44,323 nt of DNA from a bacterium (GCA_022616085.1 JAKEFN010000096.1:1-44323); one strand, 5' to 3'. Positions 1 through 9,104 are shown, counted from the first letter of the stretch. Program-made: numbers and translations. Notes: generated from the letters alone by a model not told the origin.

Positions 1-99
1 AAAGCGAAGAATATTGTTGATATTTTGAGTCTTTCCGAGCCGCCGTTTGCAGCCCGCAACATGAATTCGCAGTAGTCAAGAGTTTTTGAACATGCTCTA
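1..99 (+). repeat. Left copy of terminal inverted repeat
   Basis: Bases 1-99 are the reverse complement of 44224-44321 apart from one extra T near position 30. The match ends at CATGCTCTA. Beyond that the flanks differ, so these are two separate copies of one repeat. No open frame lies inside. A dispersed repeat at which the assembly broke is the simplest reading; a linear element with terminal repeats is less likely because the content is chromosomal housekeeping genes. Confidence 0.85.
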
Positions 100-119
100 A
101 ACAATCACTTATAAAACAT

Positions 120-149
120 ATAAAAAAACGCCCGGGAGTCGGGCGTTTA
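120..149 (-). terminator. Rho-independent terminator after prpD
   Basis: On the minus strand a stem ACGCCCG/CGGGCGT with a five-base loop is followed by seven T. The prpD stop codon lies in the 5' foot of the hairpin, so the prpC-prpD transcript ends here and no further prp gene follows on this side. Confidence 0.85.
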
Positions 150-1571
150 TGAACCAACAAAAATATCCATGAATTGCGGCACCGGAAGGGCGTCAAATCT
201 CTCCAGATCGTCAAAAAGTTCCAAAATTTTCTCCCTATGTCTGGAGGTGAAAAGCTTGTATTCGGATTCGGCTAGGTTTCGCGTAAACTTTTCCCGAATA
301 AGCGGGAGCGCTTCCTCGCGCCTCCGAGGATGGCCGAGCGGGAACTCTATCGCGATCTTTTTTGTCTGTTTCGGCTTCTTTTCAACAGTCGAATTTTTGA
401 AAAAGACCTGCACGGAGCTTCCGACCGAGCGAAGCGCCGGATCGTAATAATTGCGCGTAAACGCGTCATTCACCCGCACTTCCATTTTTGTGCGAAGTTC
501 GTCAATCCGCGAATCTTTTGCGGCATCATTCTCGTAATCTTCCGAAACAATGCCCCCCTTCAAGAGCGCGACCGCCACCGCATATTGAAGGCAGTGATCG
601 CGATCCGCGGGATTCTTGAGCGGGCCGGACTTATTAATAATCCGCCATGCCGGCTCTTGTGTTTCAATAACTATCCTCCTTATTTCCGGTATGCGATCAA
701 TAACTTCCGGACGAATCTTTATTGCCGCTTCCACCGCGGTTTGCGCGTGAAATTCCACAGGCGAGAGTTTGAACAGGATGTTTTCCATCACATACGATCC
801 ATATTGGAACCACTCCGGAAATTCAAACTCCTTCCCTCCCCAAAACACATCGTAAAATCCGTATGTAGGGGCGGTAAGTATTTTGGGATATCCGGGTTCG
901 CCGTGTAGAGATATAACCGCGAGCTCCACCGCTCGCTTCGCCGCATCTCCCGCGGCCCAGCATTTCCGCTGTCCTGTCTGCGGCGCATGCCGATATGCGC
1001 GAAGCGTTCCTCCGTCGCAAAAAACCTGCGAAATCACCGCGGCTATTCCCTCTTTGGAAAGTCCAAGGAGATGCGCCGAAACTGCGGCTGACGCGAGCTT
1101 CACAAGAATAACATGGTCAATGCCGCGCTTATTAAAGCTGTTTAGGAGCGCCATGCCGCCTTGAATATCATACGCTTTGATGAGCATGGTCAAAACATCC
1201 CGCATGGTTAACTTTACCCCGCACCGAGAAAGATAGCTAGCGACCGAAAGAATCGCGCCAAGGTTGTCGGACGGATGCCCCCATTCGGCTGCAAGCCATG
1301 TATCATTGTAATCAAGCCATCGGATTATTACCCCGAAAATGAATGCGCTAGAGGCGGTATCGATCTCAAACAGAGCTTCATCTATCGTGAGTGCGCGCGA
1401 TATAATAAAAGATCGGCAGTTATCACCCGCTTTCATCGCGCACCCCATGGCATCCATGAGCGCAAGGCGTGCAGTGTCGTATGCCGCTTCGTTCTCTATC
1501 GGTGTTTCAGCTACATACGTCGCGATGTCTTGAATAACCTGATCATATTCTTCAAACTGAATTGGTGTCAT
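147..1571 (-). CDS. prpD: 2-methylcitrate dehydratase (MmgE/PrpD family)
   Basis: The 474-residue product matches the length and character of PrpD (about 480 residues), which dehydrates 2-methylcitrate to 2-methyl-cis-aconitate in propionate catabolism; some members also act on citrate. The helical N-terminal half carries family-like segments (DARLALMDAMGCA-type start, a WLDYNDTWLAAEWGHPSDN stretch near residues 85-104) and the C-terminal half has the smaller alpha/beta lid domain. The start overlaps the end of prpC by 20 bases, which suggests translational coupling. PrpB (methylisocitrate lyase) and an aconitase are not in the window. A methylcitrate pathway would be unusual in a CPR genome, so transfer is possible. 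The family assignment is firm; the substrate is inferred from the prpC neighbour. Confidence 0.88.
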   Translation of the reverse strand: MTPIQFEEYDQVIQDIATYVAETPIENEAAYDTARLALMDAMGCAMKAGDNCRSFIISRALTIDEALFEIDTASSAFIFGVIIRWLDYNDTWLAAEWGHPSDNLGAILSVASYLSRCGVKLTMRDVLTMLIKAYDIQGGMALLNSFNKRGIDHVILVKLASAAVSAHLLGLSKEGIAAVISQVFCDGGTLRAYRHAPQTGQRKCWAAGDAAKRAVELAVISLHGEPGYPKILTAPTYGFYDVFWGGKEFEFPEWFQYGSYVMENILFKLSPVEFHAQTAVEAAIKIRPEVIDRIPEIRRIVIETQEPAWRIINKSGPLKNPADRDHCLQYAVAVALLKGGIVSEDYENDAAKDSRIDELRTKMEVRVNDAFTRNYYDPALRSVGSSVQVFFKNSTVEKKPKQTKKIAIEFPLGHPRRREEALPLIREKFTRNLAESEYKLFTSRHREKILELFDDLERFDALPVPQFMDIFVGS

Positions 1572-2679
1572 GCAATACCTCGTCCGGTTGCGACCCGATG
1601 TAGCGCGCCATGGGACGAATCAGTGTATCGAGCTCGCGCTGTTCAATGATATGCGCGATAGCCCCTGGCAAACGCCCGATTTCAAAGAGCGCGGTGAAAA
1701 AATGCTGGTCAATGCCGAAAAGGTGATACACAATCGCGGTATAAAAATCCACGTTCGGATAAAGATGTTTTTCTGCAAACATCGTCATTTCGATTACTTC
1801 GGCAATCTTAAGCAACTCCGTGCACGAACGTTCTCTGCACAAACGCCACGCATCTTTTTTTATGATACCACTCCGCGGATCGCCATGCTTATACATGCGA
1901 TGGCCGAATCCGGGGATTTTCTTTTTCTGGACAAGCATATTTTGGATGCCAATGAACGCATCTGCCAAATTCCCAAATGATAAAATAAGATCAAGCGAAT
2001 CCTCGCTCGCTTTGCCGTGAAGCGGCCCGTAGAGCGTGCAAATACCCGCGCAGATTGCCGAATATATGTCGACGCGCGTGCTTGCGCATACCCGTGTCGC
2101 AAATGTGGATGCATTGAGGTCGTGATCGCCATACCCGATAAGAGAACGGCCCATGGCGGCCGCATCCGTGCCCTCCCCGACCATACGGAGCGCATGTGCG
2201 GCAATACTCTCGGGCTTGTCGCCTTTTGGTTCTTTCCGCAATAGCTCTCCCAAAACCGCATTCCTGAAAAATCCAAGCATCGCGGGAAGAGCGCCCAAGA
2301 GCGTCGCGCCGATTTTACGCGCGCTTCGAGCTGACGGCGATTGCTCCGGAAACGCAATACCTTGCGCGGTTACGCCCACCTTAAGAACATCCATCGGGTG
2401 GGTCGTGCGCGGAAGCGATCCGATCGCCTGTTTTACGATTGTGTGGAGTTTCCTGCCACCCGCGACCCGCCGCATGAATTCCCGCTCTTCGGTATCATCC
2501 GGCAATTTTCCATACATGAGCAGATATGCAACCTGATCGTATGAGCAGTCCCTTACAAGCTTATCCAACGGGAAACCACGGTATATTAGGCCTTTTTCAT
2601 GTCCAACGCACGAAACCGCAGTCTCGCACACAACGACCCCCTCAAGCCCGGGAACGATAGGTAATTCGGTCTTTTTCAT
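1552..2679 (-). CDS. prpC: Citrate/2-methylcitrate synthase
   Basis: The 375-residue product is a type II citrate synthase-fold enzyme joining an acyl-CoA to oxaloacetate. Visible catalytic elements are H186 in GDHDLNAST, H221 in GPLHGKA, H260 in PGFGHRMYKHGDPR and D311 in NVDFYTAIVYHLFGI, with substrate-binding R336 in IGRLPGAIAH; the C-terminal LIRPMARYIG also fits. Length is typical of the short bacterial citrate/methylcitrate synthases. The adjacent, overlapping prpD favours 2-methylcitrate synthase (propionyl-CoA as acyl donor), but sequence alone does not exclude citrate synthase. A GGAGG lies 9 bases before the ATG. A GCGGC-TTTT-GCCGC hairpin at 2718-2731 sits in the leader; its role is unknown. 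Confidence 0.88.
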   Translation of the reverse strand: MKKTELPIVPGLEGVVVCETAVSCVGHEKGLIYRGFPLDKLVRDCSYDQVAYLLMYGKLPDDTEEREFMRRVAGGRKLHTIVKQAIGSLPRTTHPMDVLKVGVTAQGIAFPEQSPSARSARKIGATLLGALPAMLGFFRNAVLGELLRKEPKGDKPESIAAHALRMVGEGTDAAAMGRSLIGYGDHDLNASTFATRVCASTRVDIYSAICAGICTLYGPLHGKASEDSLDLILSFGNLADAFIGIQNMLVQKKKIPGFGHRMYKHGDPRSGIIKKDAWRLCRERSCTELLKIAEVIEMTMFAEKHLYPNVDFYTAIVYHLFGIDQHFFTALFEIGRLPGAIAHIIEQRELDTLIRPMARYIGSQPDEVLHDTNSV

Positions 2680-2762
2680 CTCTTATAACCTCCAAAAACT
2701 TTTCAAAAAGCTCTTTTGTGCGGCAAAAGCCGCCACCTGCTCTCATATCACCATAGAAACAC

Positions 2763-2791
2763 AAAAAAAGAAAGACCTTGCCTTTTCTTTC
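2763..2791 (-). terminator. Probable terminator after mltG
   Basis: On the minus strand GAAAGA and TCTTTC form a short AT-rich stem around a ten-base loop, followed by T7. It lies 36 bases past the mltG stop and before the prpC leader. The weak stem makes it uncertain. Confidence 0.5.
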
Positions 2792-2826
2792 CTCCTTCCC
2801 TCAATAGCGCGATTAAAAAAGAGCCA

Positions 2827-3879
2827 CTACCGCAAATATTTCCTTTTATTTTCTTTATGCTCCTCAAAATTGACCGCGTAATGCATATTCCCTTCCATAT
2901 CAGAGAGGTAAAAAAGATATTCGGATGGTTCGGGGTCAAATGCGGCGAGAATGGAATCAAGCCCGGGGTTCGCAATCGGCCCGACGGGAAGCCCTTTATA
3001 CTTATAGGTATTATAGGGGTTCGCAACGGCAAGATCGTCATAGGTGAGATCAAAAGTGCTCTTGCCGTTGATATAAAGAAACACCGCGTCAACCTGAAGC
3101 GGCATCCCCAATTCAAGCCTGTGCCAAAGTATGCCCGCTATCACGCGCTTGCTTTCGAATGTCCGCGCCTCCTTCTCAAGGATCGAAGCGAGTATGATAA
3201 TATCTGAAAGATTTTTGCCGCTCGCCTCGATAGTCTTTTTGAGTGGGTCGATGCGATCATAAAAGTTCCGATTCATCCGCGAAATTATATCGTAGACCGA
3301 TGCGGTCGGAAGAAAAAAATAAGTGTCCGGGAACAAATAACCTTCCTTGTCATGCGCGAGCGCAAAAAATTCATTTCGATTGAATGAAGGAAGCTTGCGG
3401 CTCAAAATATCTGCGATGTCCCATTTCGTCGCCCCTTCGGGAACGGTAACGCGGATTGCGGGAATGCCGCTCTCACCCGACAAAATACGATCTGAAACGG
3501 AAAAAAGCCATGTCGGCGTTCCAAAAAAATAATCGGTGGCAACGACGCCCGCCTCTCCGCGGAGCGACATAACGAGAAATCGAAGCGCGAATGGAGAGCG
3601 AATAATGCCCTCCTCTGCAAGAATATCCGCGGCATCGACAAGAGTCGCCCCTTCGGGAATCCGGACTATCGCGCCGGATGGAAAATCACGCGGCGGAGAA
3701 AAAGCGATATAAAAAAGCCCTGCGGCAAGGGCAAAAATGCCGAACGCCATTGTTGCTCTTTTCTGAAATATTCTATCAAGCAAAATTTTCTGAACATTCG
3801 CATCCGTATTTTTTAAAAAAACCGACAACGATTCGGCGAAGTGGATGTATTTTTCTTTTTTAGGAGGCATTCTTTCCAT
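2827..3879 (-). CDS. mltG: Endolytic murein transglycosylase MltG (YceG-like)
   Basis: The 350-residue protein has a cytoplasmic N-terminus, one membrane segment at about residues 43-60 and a periplasmic YceG domain. Hallmarks are ASILEKEA at 231-238 with the likely catalytic E235, LQVDAVFLY, and the C-terminal NPYNTY...GLPVGPIANPG signature. MltG cleaves nascent glycan strands and so sets glycan length. The length is close to the E. coli protein (340). It is followed by prpC across a probable terminator and lies next to a conserved membrane protein (3-base gap on its 5' side), so the two may be co-transcribed. Confidence 0.93.
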   Translation of the reverse strand: MERMPPKKEKYIHFAESLSVFLKNTDANVQKILLDRIFQKRATMAFGIFALAAGLFYIAFSPPRDFPSGAIVRIPEGATLVDAADILAEEGIIRSPFALRFLVMSLRGEAGVVATDYFFGTPTWLFSVSDRILSGESGIPAIRVTVPEGATKWDIADILSRKLPSFNRNEFFALAHDKEGYLFPDTYFFLPTASVYDIISRMNRNFYDRIDPLKKTIEASGKNLSDIIILASILEKEARTFESKRVIAGILWHRLELGMPLQVDAVFLYINGKSTFDLTYDDLAVANPYNTYKYKGLPVGPIANPGLDSILAAFDPEPSEYLFYLSDMEGNMHYAVNFEEHKENKRKYLR

Positions 3880-3882
3880 ATT

Positions 3883-5166
3883 TTAGCGCGGAAGGTTAAA
3901 CGGCGGCTCCGATTTCTTGGTTTCGATGCGGGCGAACGAAGGAGTCGTTACTGCGCTTGAAGGGAAGTGAAAAATAGTCGCAAGCTCCTCGGTATTGAGG
4001 ATTATAGGCGTTCGTGAATACGGCGCATGAAAATAGCTCCGCCGCCGGTATGCATCAATCATTTTACGCTTCTTAATGTTCGCGCGTATACCATTGAAAT
4101 CCTGCCACGGGTAATCGAAATCCGTCTCGCGGGTGAATTTGAACGCATTGAGGTCCATGGAACCGAATTGCTTGAATATATTCATAACACCAATAATGTT
4201 TTGGGATCGAAATGCGTGCGTCTTCGAGATATACATGACGCGGATACCGACATCAAAGCCGAGCTTCGAGATGCTCCGTTCGATGGCGTTAATCGTCTCC
4301 ATCTCCCCTTTCGTAAGGCGCCTATTCTCCACATCGGGCGGTATGGCGAGTTTTTGGACAAGCGCCTGGCCTTCCTCCCGCCAGTCAGTCGGTTTGCTGA
4401 AAAAAATTCCCTTGCGGGACGGCTTCGTCGCACGAAACATGATTTGAATCCAAAACTGCTCGTCTTTGCGTATAGAACCCAAAAACTCAATCACCGAAGC
4501 AAGCGGATCTATATATTGCTCCCTCTCCCTTATCTCGCCGCGATCCATGCCGTAATCGATATAGGTCCTAATGGGATAACAGTCCGGTTTGGTGAATTTA
4601 TACTCTGACCCCCACAGACCCCACTCTTCCCCTCCGGGATAGCCGTATGAGACATATTTCGTATAATCCGGAACTTCATGGATTTCGATAGTCGGAAACT
4701 GCGCATAAATATGAGACTCCACCCAGTTTTTGAATTCAGTCCGCGTCCAGATAAAATAATGCACCGTTCCTTCGATGGAAACCATCTCAAAAGAAAACCA
4801 TGTGCGCACCCTCCCTTGAACGCTCCGTTTGACCCAGGTGGATTCGCCGCTTGTGTTATGAAGCCCCGAAAGGACGATCTCCATGGCGAGCGGAGATTTT
4901 TCAACTTCCCGCGGCACCTTGAGTTCAAGCAGCGTATACGGCGTTGTGTGGATGAAGCGCGATCTGATATATCGCACCCAGGTATCCCAAAGCATCGCGC
5001 CGAGAATTATGGGGAGCCAGTACGGCGCGGTATAGGCGAACACGCGAAATATCTGGTTAACCGCATCTCCGTAGTATGCGCCGAGAAACGCATACAAACC
5101 GAAGCCGACAAGTATAAGCAAAATAATAAGCCCCAATACTGTCAAAATATCTTCAAGGATAGGCAT
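3883..5166 (-). CDS. Conserved membrane-anchored protein of unknown function
   Basis: Starting at MPILEDILTV the protein has 427 residues: two membrane segments in the first 70 residues and a large soluble part. A longer frame upstream is open but runs into repeat DNA, and a TATAAT lies 7 bases before the chosen ATG, so I prefer the short form. The C-terminus carries LNTEELATIFHFPS and ends EPPFNLPR. From memory, proteins with this ending occur in Patescibacteria next to FtsK/HerA-like ATPases, but no ATPase is beside it here; treat this as a weak lead. The last base lies 3 bases before mltG. Confidence 0.7.
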   Translation of the reverse strand: MPILEDILTVLGLIILLILVGFGLYAFLGAYYGDAVNQIFRVFAYTAPYWLPIILGAMLWDTWVRYIRSRFIHTTPYTLLELKVPREVEKSPLAMEIVLSGLHNTSGESTWVKRSVQGRVRTWFSFEMVSIEGTVHYFIWTRTEFKNWVESHIYAQFPTIEIHEVPDYTKYVSYGYPGGEEWGLWGSEYKFTKPDCYPIRTYIDYGMDRGEIREREQYIDPLASVIEFLGSIRKDEQFWIQIMFRATKPSRKGIFFSKPTDWREEGQALVQKLAIPPDVENRRLTKGEMETINAIERSISKLGFDVGIRVMYISKTHAFRSQNIIGVMNIFKQFGSMDLNAFKFTRETDFDYPWQDFNGIRANIKKRKMIDAYRRRSYFHAPYSRTPIILNTEELATIFHFPSSAVTTPSFARIETKKSEPPFNLPR

Positions 5167-5173
5167 GATTGTA

Positions 5174-5201
5174 ATTATACCACCAATATTGTTGATCAAA
5201 A
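5174..5201 (-). promoter_or_regulatory. Promoter before the membrane protein gene
   Basis: TATAAT (minus strand, 5174-5179) ends 7 bases before the ATG at 5166. A weak -35, TTTTGA, lies 16 bases further up (5196-5201). Transcription would start at or within a base or two of the ATG, so the mRNA would be leaderless. Confidence 0.45.
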
Positions 5202-5243
5202 GGCTGTATAACTCTGTATAACTATACTGTGCTTCGCATAAAC

Positions 5244-5354
5244 AAACGCAAAACGCAAAGCGCAAAACTCAAAAAAATAACACAAACCACAAAAGCATCC
5301 GCGTTTTTGGTTTTAAGATGAAGATTTGCGTTTTGAGTTTTGACTTTTGAGTTT
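5244..5354. repeat. CAAAACTCAAAA-type repeat with hairpin potential
   Basis: The left part holds CGCAAAACGCAAAGCGC followed by AAAACTCAAAA. The right part holds the reverse complement (GTTTTGAGTTTTGACTTTTG). The same short words recur at 40129-40215 and inside topA at 41456-41483. It separates two minus-strand genes and codes for nothing convincing. Confidence 0.7.
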
Positions 5355-5357
5355 GCT

Positions 5358-6395
5358 CTACCGCGCCGCCATATATCGCCCGTCTTTCCCTTTTTTGAAA
5401 TGCCGCCCGTTTTGAAGATTCACGAGAATCGTATTTTCTTTCACATACCGTTCTTTCAAAACGCGGTTGATGAGCTCGTCCTTATCAAGGGGGCCGCTTT
5501 TTTTCAAAATGTCCCGTATGACATCGCGCACGACGCCGCTCGAATATCCCCACTCGGTGAGAACATAAAGCCCGCGCCCGACAAGGACAAAGCGGCTGTC
5601 TTTGATAAGCTCGTTATGGCAGGTCGCCACATGCGCTTTCTTTCCAAAAAGCTCGGTAATCGATTTCGCCACTTCGGTAAAGTGCATGGGGGAGCCGTGC
5701 CGCCTGATGACAAGATACGCATAGTCGCGCATGCCGCGGGCGTTTACATTCGGACTGCTCGCATGCCCCCACTCCCCGAGTTTGTTTCTTCCAATCATCT
5801 TTGAAATAGCGAGCCACCGGCGAAGCGTCTCGTCGTTCTCTTTGTGGCGTTCGTCCACGGAACCGAGGTGTCCGCGAAACATTTTGATGAATTCCTGATC
5901 CGGAATAAGCGTTTCGGCATCCAAAGAAACGGCGAGCCGGCGAAGCGCCGCATAGACGTTTTGCGCAACCGCGTCATCCACGCTCCAACGATGCACGAAT
6001 TCGTCGTCCTCTTTATAACGGGAGAAAGAGTCTCCCAAGACCAGGAGGAAATACAGCTGGTTCTGCGTTTTCTTGCTATCGCTTAAATGAGAGAGAAGAT
6101 CTGCCTCTCCGACCACGGCGCCGAGCGATATAACCGTATCGTGGAGACCCTGAAGGCCGTCGTGCTCGTCTTCAAAGACGTCGGATCGCCGGATGGTATT
6201 GATCGCAAAATTCTCAATCTGGCGCACGCGCTCCCGCGTTATGCCATACTCATCCCCAATGGCCTCAAGCGTCATCTTTTGAGCCTCGTCATCAAGGCCA
6301 AAGCGCCGCACCACAATAGTCTGTGTGCGTTCCGGCAGGACTGAAAGGAATTTCTTTACAACCCCCTCGGGTTTGTTAAAAGGTTTCGTAGACAT
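5358..6395 (-). CDS. Sigma-70 region 4 / HARE-HTH regulator
   Basis: The preferred start MSTKPFNKPE gives 345 residues. Residues about 13-62 are a sigma-70 region 4 helix-turn-helix (LPERTQTIVVRRFGL ... GITRERVRQIE). There is no region 2, so it cannot melt a promoter on its own. The C-terminal part (about 240-300) resembles a HARE-HTH domain as in the RNA polymerase delta subunit (HFTEVAKSITELFGKKAHVATCH ... GRGLYVLTEWGY, read with gaps). The middle part is helical and unassigned. It probably binds the -35 element or RNA polymerase as an accessory factor; that role is inferred. Upstream extension to 6476 is open but lacks support. Confidence 0.75.
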   Translation of the reverse strand: MSTKPFNKPEGVVKKFLSVLPERTQTIVVRRFGLDDEAQKMTLEAIGDEYGITRERVRQIENFAINTIRRSDVFEDEHDGLQGLHDTVISLGAVVGEADLLSHLSDSKKTQNQLYFLLVLGDSFSRYKEDDEFVHRWSVDDAVAQNVYAALRRLAVSLDAETLIPDQEFIKMFRGHLGSVDERHKENDETLRRWLAISKMIGRNKLGEWGHASSPNVNARGMRDYAYLVIRRHGSPMHFTEVAKSITELFGKKAHVATCHNELIKDSRFVLVGRGLYVLTEWGYSSGVVRDVIRDILKKSGPLDKDELINRVLKERYVKENTILVNLQNGRHFKKGKDGRYMAAR

Positions 6396-6503
6396 ACTGA
6401 TTATGAATAAAAAGCTAATAAAACTATAGTTTATAACCTCATAGGAAAATCTAACACTATCCTTCTTTGCCGTCAAGAGATATCGGATATTCCCCCTACA
6501 GTA

Positions 6504-6665
6504 CTTTGAATTACGGAACTAAAGCCGTTACGAGAGTTTTTGGATTCGTGCGAGCCGAAACCGAACAATTTTTCGTTTAATGCCGTAGGTATTGCGAAAA
6601 ATTTTCGGGTTTGGCGTAGCCGAAGCCCAAAAAGTCGCAGTAGGACTTAGTTTCGTAATTCAAAG
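6504..6665. mobile_element. 162-bp palindromic MITE-like element, copy 1
   Basis: The element begins CTTTGAATTACG and ends CGTAATTCAAAG, and most of its length folds into one imperfect hairpin. It is flanked by a perfect 7-bp duplication, TACAGTA (6497-6503 and 6666-6672). It is the same length as the copy at 10994-11155 and differs at about 16 positions; the centre (AATTTTTCGTTTAATGCCG onward) is identical. No transposase is encoded. It sits at the 3' end of leuS and supplies its final codon and stop. Confidence 0.93.
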
Positions 6666-9086
6666 TACAGTAACAATATTGAGGACTTTCCCGGGTATAT
6701 AGATAGTCTTCTTTACTTTTCCCGCGCCAACCCATTTTTTTATGCGTTCATCACGCAGCGCTTCTTCCAAAATCTCATTTTCTCTACTCGAAACTTGGGT
6801 GATAAGCGTGCCCCGCACCTTGCCATTCACCTGTATGGCGATAGTCTGCGCCTCGACGACGATTTTGTCCGCGTCATATAGAGGCCACGGCTCATGAAGA
6901 ATGGGGTGTTCATGGCCGAGCGACTCCCATATCTCTTCCGCGATGTGCGGCGCGAAGGGAGCAAGAAGCATCAAAAACGAAACGAAATAGTCAGTCGGAA
7001 TAGATCCTCGTTTCTCAAGCTCATTGCTAAAAATCATCATCTGCGAAATCGCCGTATTAAATCGCATCGCCTCAATGTCTTCCGAAACTTTTTTTATCGT
7101 CTGATGAAGAAGCGCTTCCAACTCTTTATCCGCCGTATCTGAAACTCCTTTATCAACTTTTTCGCGAAGCCCCCATACTTTTTCCAGAAAACGCCGCGGA
7201 CCAATAAGGCTATCTTCGCTCCAACCGATCGCCTGTTCAAATGGCCCCATAAACATTTCATACAAACGAAGCGTATCAGCTCCGTAGTGATCCACAATAT
7301 CGTCCGGATTGACAACGTTTCCTTTTGATTTGCTCATCTTGACCCCGCCTTCCGCGAGTATGAGTCCGTGTGATGTCCTCTTTGCGTAAGGTTCGGAGAC
7401 CGGCACTGCGCCAATATCAAACAAAAATTTATTCCAAAAACGCGAATAGAGGAGATGAAGCGTTGTGTGTTCCATTCCGCCGTTGTACCAGTCGACAGGC
7501 ATCCAATAATCAAGCTTTTCTTTATCCGCAAGCGCAGTCTTATTTTCTGTATCACAATACCGCAAAAAATACCATGACGATCCGGCCCAGTTCGGCATCA
7601 CATCCGTCTCGCGGCGAGCCGGACCGCCGCATTTCGGGCACGTTGTATTCACCCATTCGGCAATATTCGCAAGCGGCGACTCCCCGGTGTCGGTCGGCTC
7701 ATATTTTTGCACATCAGGGAGCACAACCGGCAGATCCTCTTCGGAAACCGGCGTCCAGCCACATTCCTTGCAAAAAATCATCGGTATGGGTTCTCCCCAA
7801 TAACGCTGGCGCGAAAAAACCCAATCGCGAAGTTTGTATGTCGTTTTTTGTTTTCCGCCGACAAATTCGATAATTTTCTTTTTCGCTTCTTCATTCGCCA
7901 TGCCATCAAATGCTCCTGATCCGACAAGATGCCCCGCCCCCGTGTAGGCATGATCGAGAACCGGACATGTTTTTTCCGGGTAATGAGGACACACAACCAT
8001 CTTTATCGGCAGATCATATTTTTTTGCAAACTCAAAATCCCGCTCGTCATGCGCGGGAACCGCCATGATGGCGCCGGTGCCGACATCGCCCAACACATAA
8101 TTGACAACCCACACCGGAATTTTTTCGCCGTTTGCAGGATTGACAGCAAAGATTCCCGCATCAACTCCTGTTTTTTCTTTTTCCTCGAAATCTCTCGCTC
8201 TGCGCGATGCAAATTCATTCGCCGCATACTTTTTCACCTCTTCGTTTGCCTGCCAGCCGATATCGAGCCATTTTTTTGCAAGATCGGGTGAAACTGCCAG
8301 AAACGTCGCGCCGAAAATAGTATCCGGCCTTGTGGTGAAGATTTTTACAGAATGTTTCCCGTCTTCCTGTCCTGGAATTCCCGAGAGCTTGAAATCAATT
8401 TCTGCACCATCGCTCTTCCCTATCCAATTTCTCTGCTGTGTTTTTATTTTCTCCAAATAATCCACGCTATCCAAATCTTTGAGCAGTCTGTCGGCGTATT
8501 TCGTGATTTTAAGCATCCATTGCTCTTTCTCGCGCTTCTCGGTCGCGCCGCCGCAACGCTCGCATTTCCCATCCACGACTTCTTCGTTCGCGAGGCCGAT
8601 TTTGCACGAAAAGCACCAGTTGATGGCTATTTTTGCCTTATACGCGAGTCCGTGTTTATACAATTGAAGAAAAATCCACTGGGTCCATATATAGTATGCG
8701 GGATCGCTTGTATTTATTTCGCGCGACCAGTCAAACGAGATGCCAAGCGCTTTGAGTTGGCGCCTGAAATTGTCGGTATTTTTTTTGGTAACCTCGCGGG
8801 GATGGATGCCCGTTTTGATGGCGTAGTTTTCGGTCGGAAGTCCGAATGCGTCCCAGCCTATGGGAAAAAGAACGTTATAGCCCTCGGCTCGGCGTTTCCG
8901 CGCTATCACATCCATTGCGGTATAGCTCCTCACGTGTCCGGCATGAATTCCGTCTCCTGATGGGTAGGGAAACTCAATAAGGCAATAATATTTTTTTTCA
9001 TTGCCGTCTTCCGCGCCGAATGAATTATCGCGCTCCCACCGCTCCTGCCACTTTTTTTCAATTTCTTTATGATCGTATTTCCGCAT
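6660..9086 (-). CDS. leuS: Leucyl-tRNA synthetase
   Basis: The 808-residue class I synthetase charges tRNA-Leu. HAGH (HIGH motif) is at 48-51, the CP1 editing domain includes TRPDTIFGATFLAVSPDL and GTGAIMAVPAHDERDF, and KMSKS begins at 583. The C-terminal domain ends YIPGKVLNIVTVL. The start MRKYDHKEIEKKW fits family N-termini; a longer frame upstream crosses the promoter. The last leucine codon and TGA lie inside the palindromic element. Without the insertion the frame would read on as GGISDIS and stop, so the insertion replaced eight C-terminal residues by one. The enzyme is very likely still active because the change follows the conserved end. Confidence 0.97.
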   Translation of the reverse strand: MRKYDHKEIEKKWQERWERDNSFGAEDGNEKKYYCLIEFPYPSGDGIHAGHVRSYTAMDVIARKRRAEGYNVLFPIGWDAFGLPTENYAIKTGIHPREVTKKNTDNFRRQLKALGISFDWSREINTSDPAYYIWTQWIFLQLYKHGLAYKAKIAINWCFSCKIGLANEEVVDGKCERCGGATEKREKEQWMLKITKYADRLLKDLDSVDYLEKIKTQQRNWIGKSDGAEIDFKLSGIPGQEDGKHSVKIFTTRPDTIFGATFLAVSPDLAKKWLDIGWQANEEVKKYAANEFASRRARDFEEKEKTGVDAGIFAVNPANGEKIPVWVVNYVLGDVGTGAIMAVPAHDERDFEFAKKYDLPIKMVVCPHYPEKTCPVLDHAYTGAGHLVGSGAFDGMANEEAKKKIIEFVGGKQKTTYKLRDWVFSRQRYWGEPIPMIFCKECGWTPVSEEDLPVVLPDVQKYEPTDTGESPLANIAEWVNTTCPKCGGPARRETDVMPNWAGSSWYFLRYCDTENKTALADKEKLDYWMPVDWYNGGMEHTTLHLLYSRFWNKFLFDIGAVPVSEPYAKRTSHGLILAEGGVKMSKSKGNVVNPDDIVDHYGADTLRLYEMFMGPFEQAIGWSEDSLIGPRRFLEKVWGLREKVDKGVSDTADKELEALLHQTIKKVSEDIEAMRFNTAISQMMIFSNELEKRGSIPTDYFVSFLMLLAPFAPHIAEEIWESLGHEHPILHEPWPLYDADKIVVEAQTIAIQVNGKVRGTLITQVSSRENEILEEALRDERIKKWVGAGKVKKTIYIPGKVLNIVTVL

Positions 9087-9104
9087 AGATAGAAAGTTCT
9101 TGAC

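Noticed and set aside
5167..5265. Longer N-terminus (MRFAFCVCLCEAQYS) for the 427-residue membrane protein
   Set aside because: The extension is read from repeat DNA and crosses the likely promoter; the downstream start directly precedes a membrane segment.
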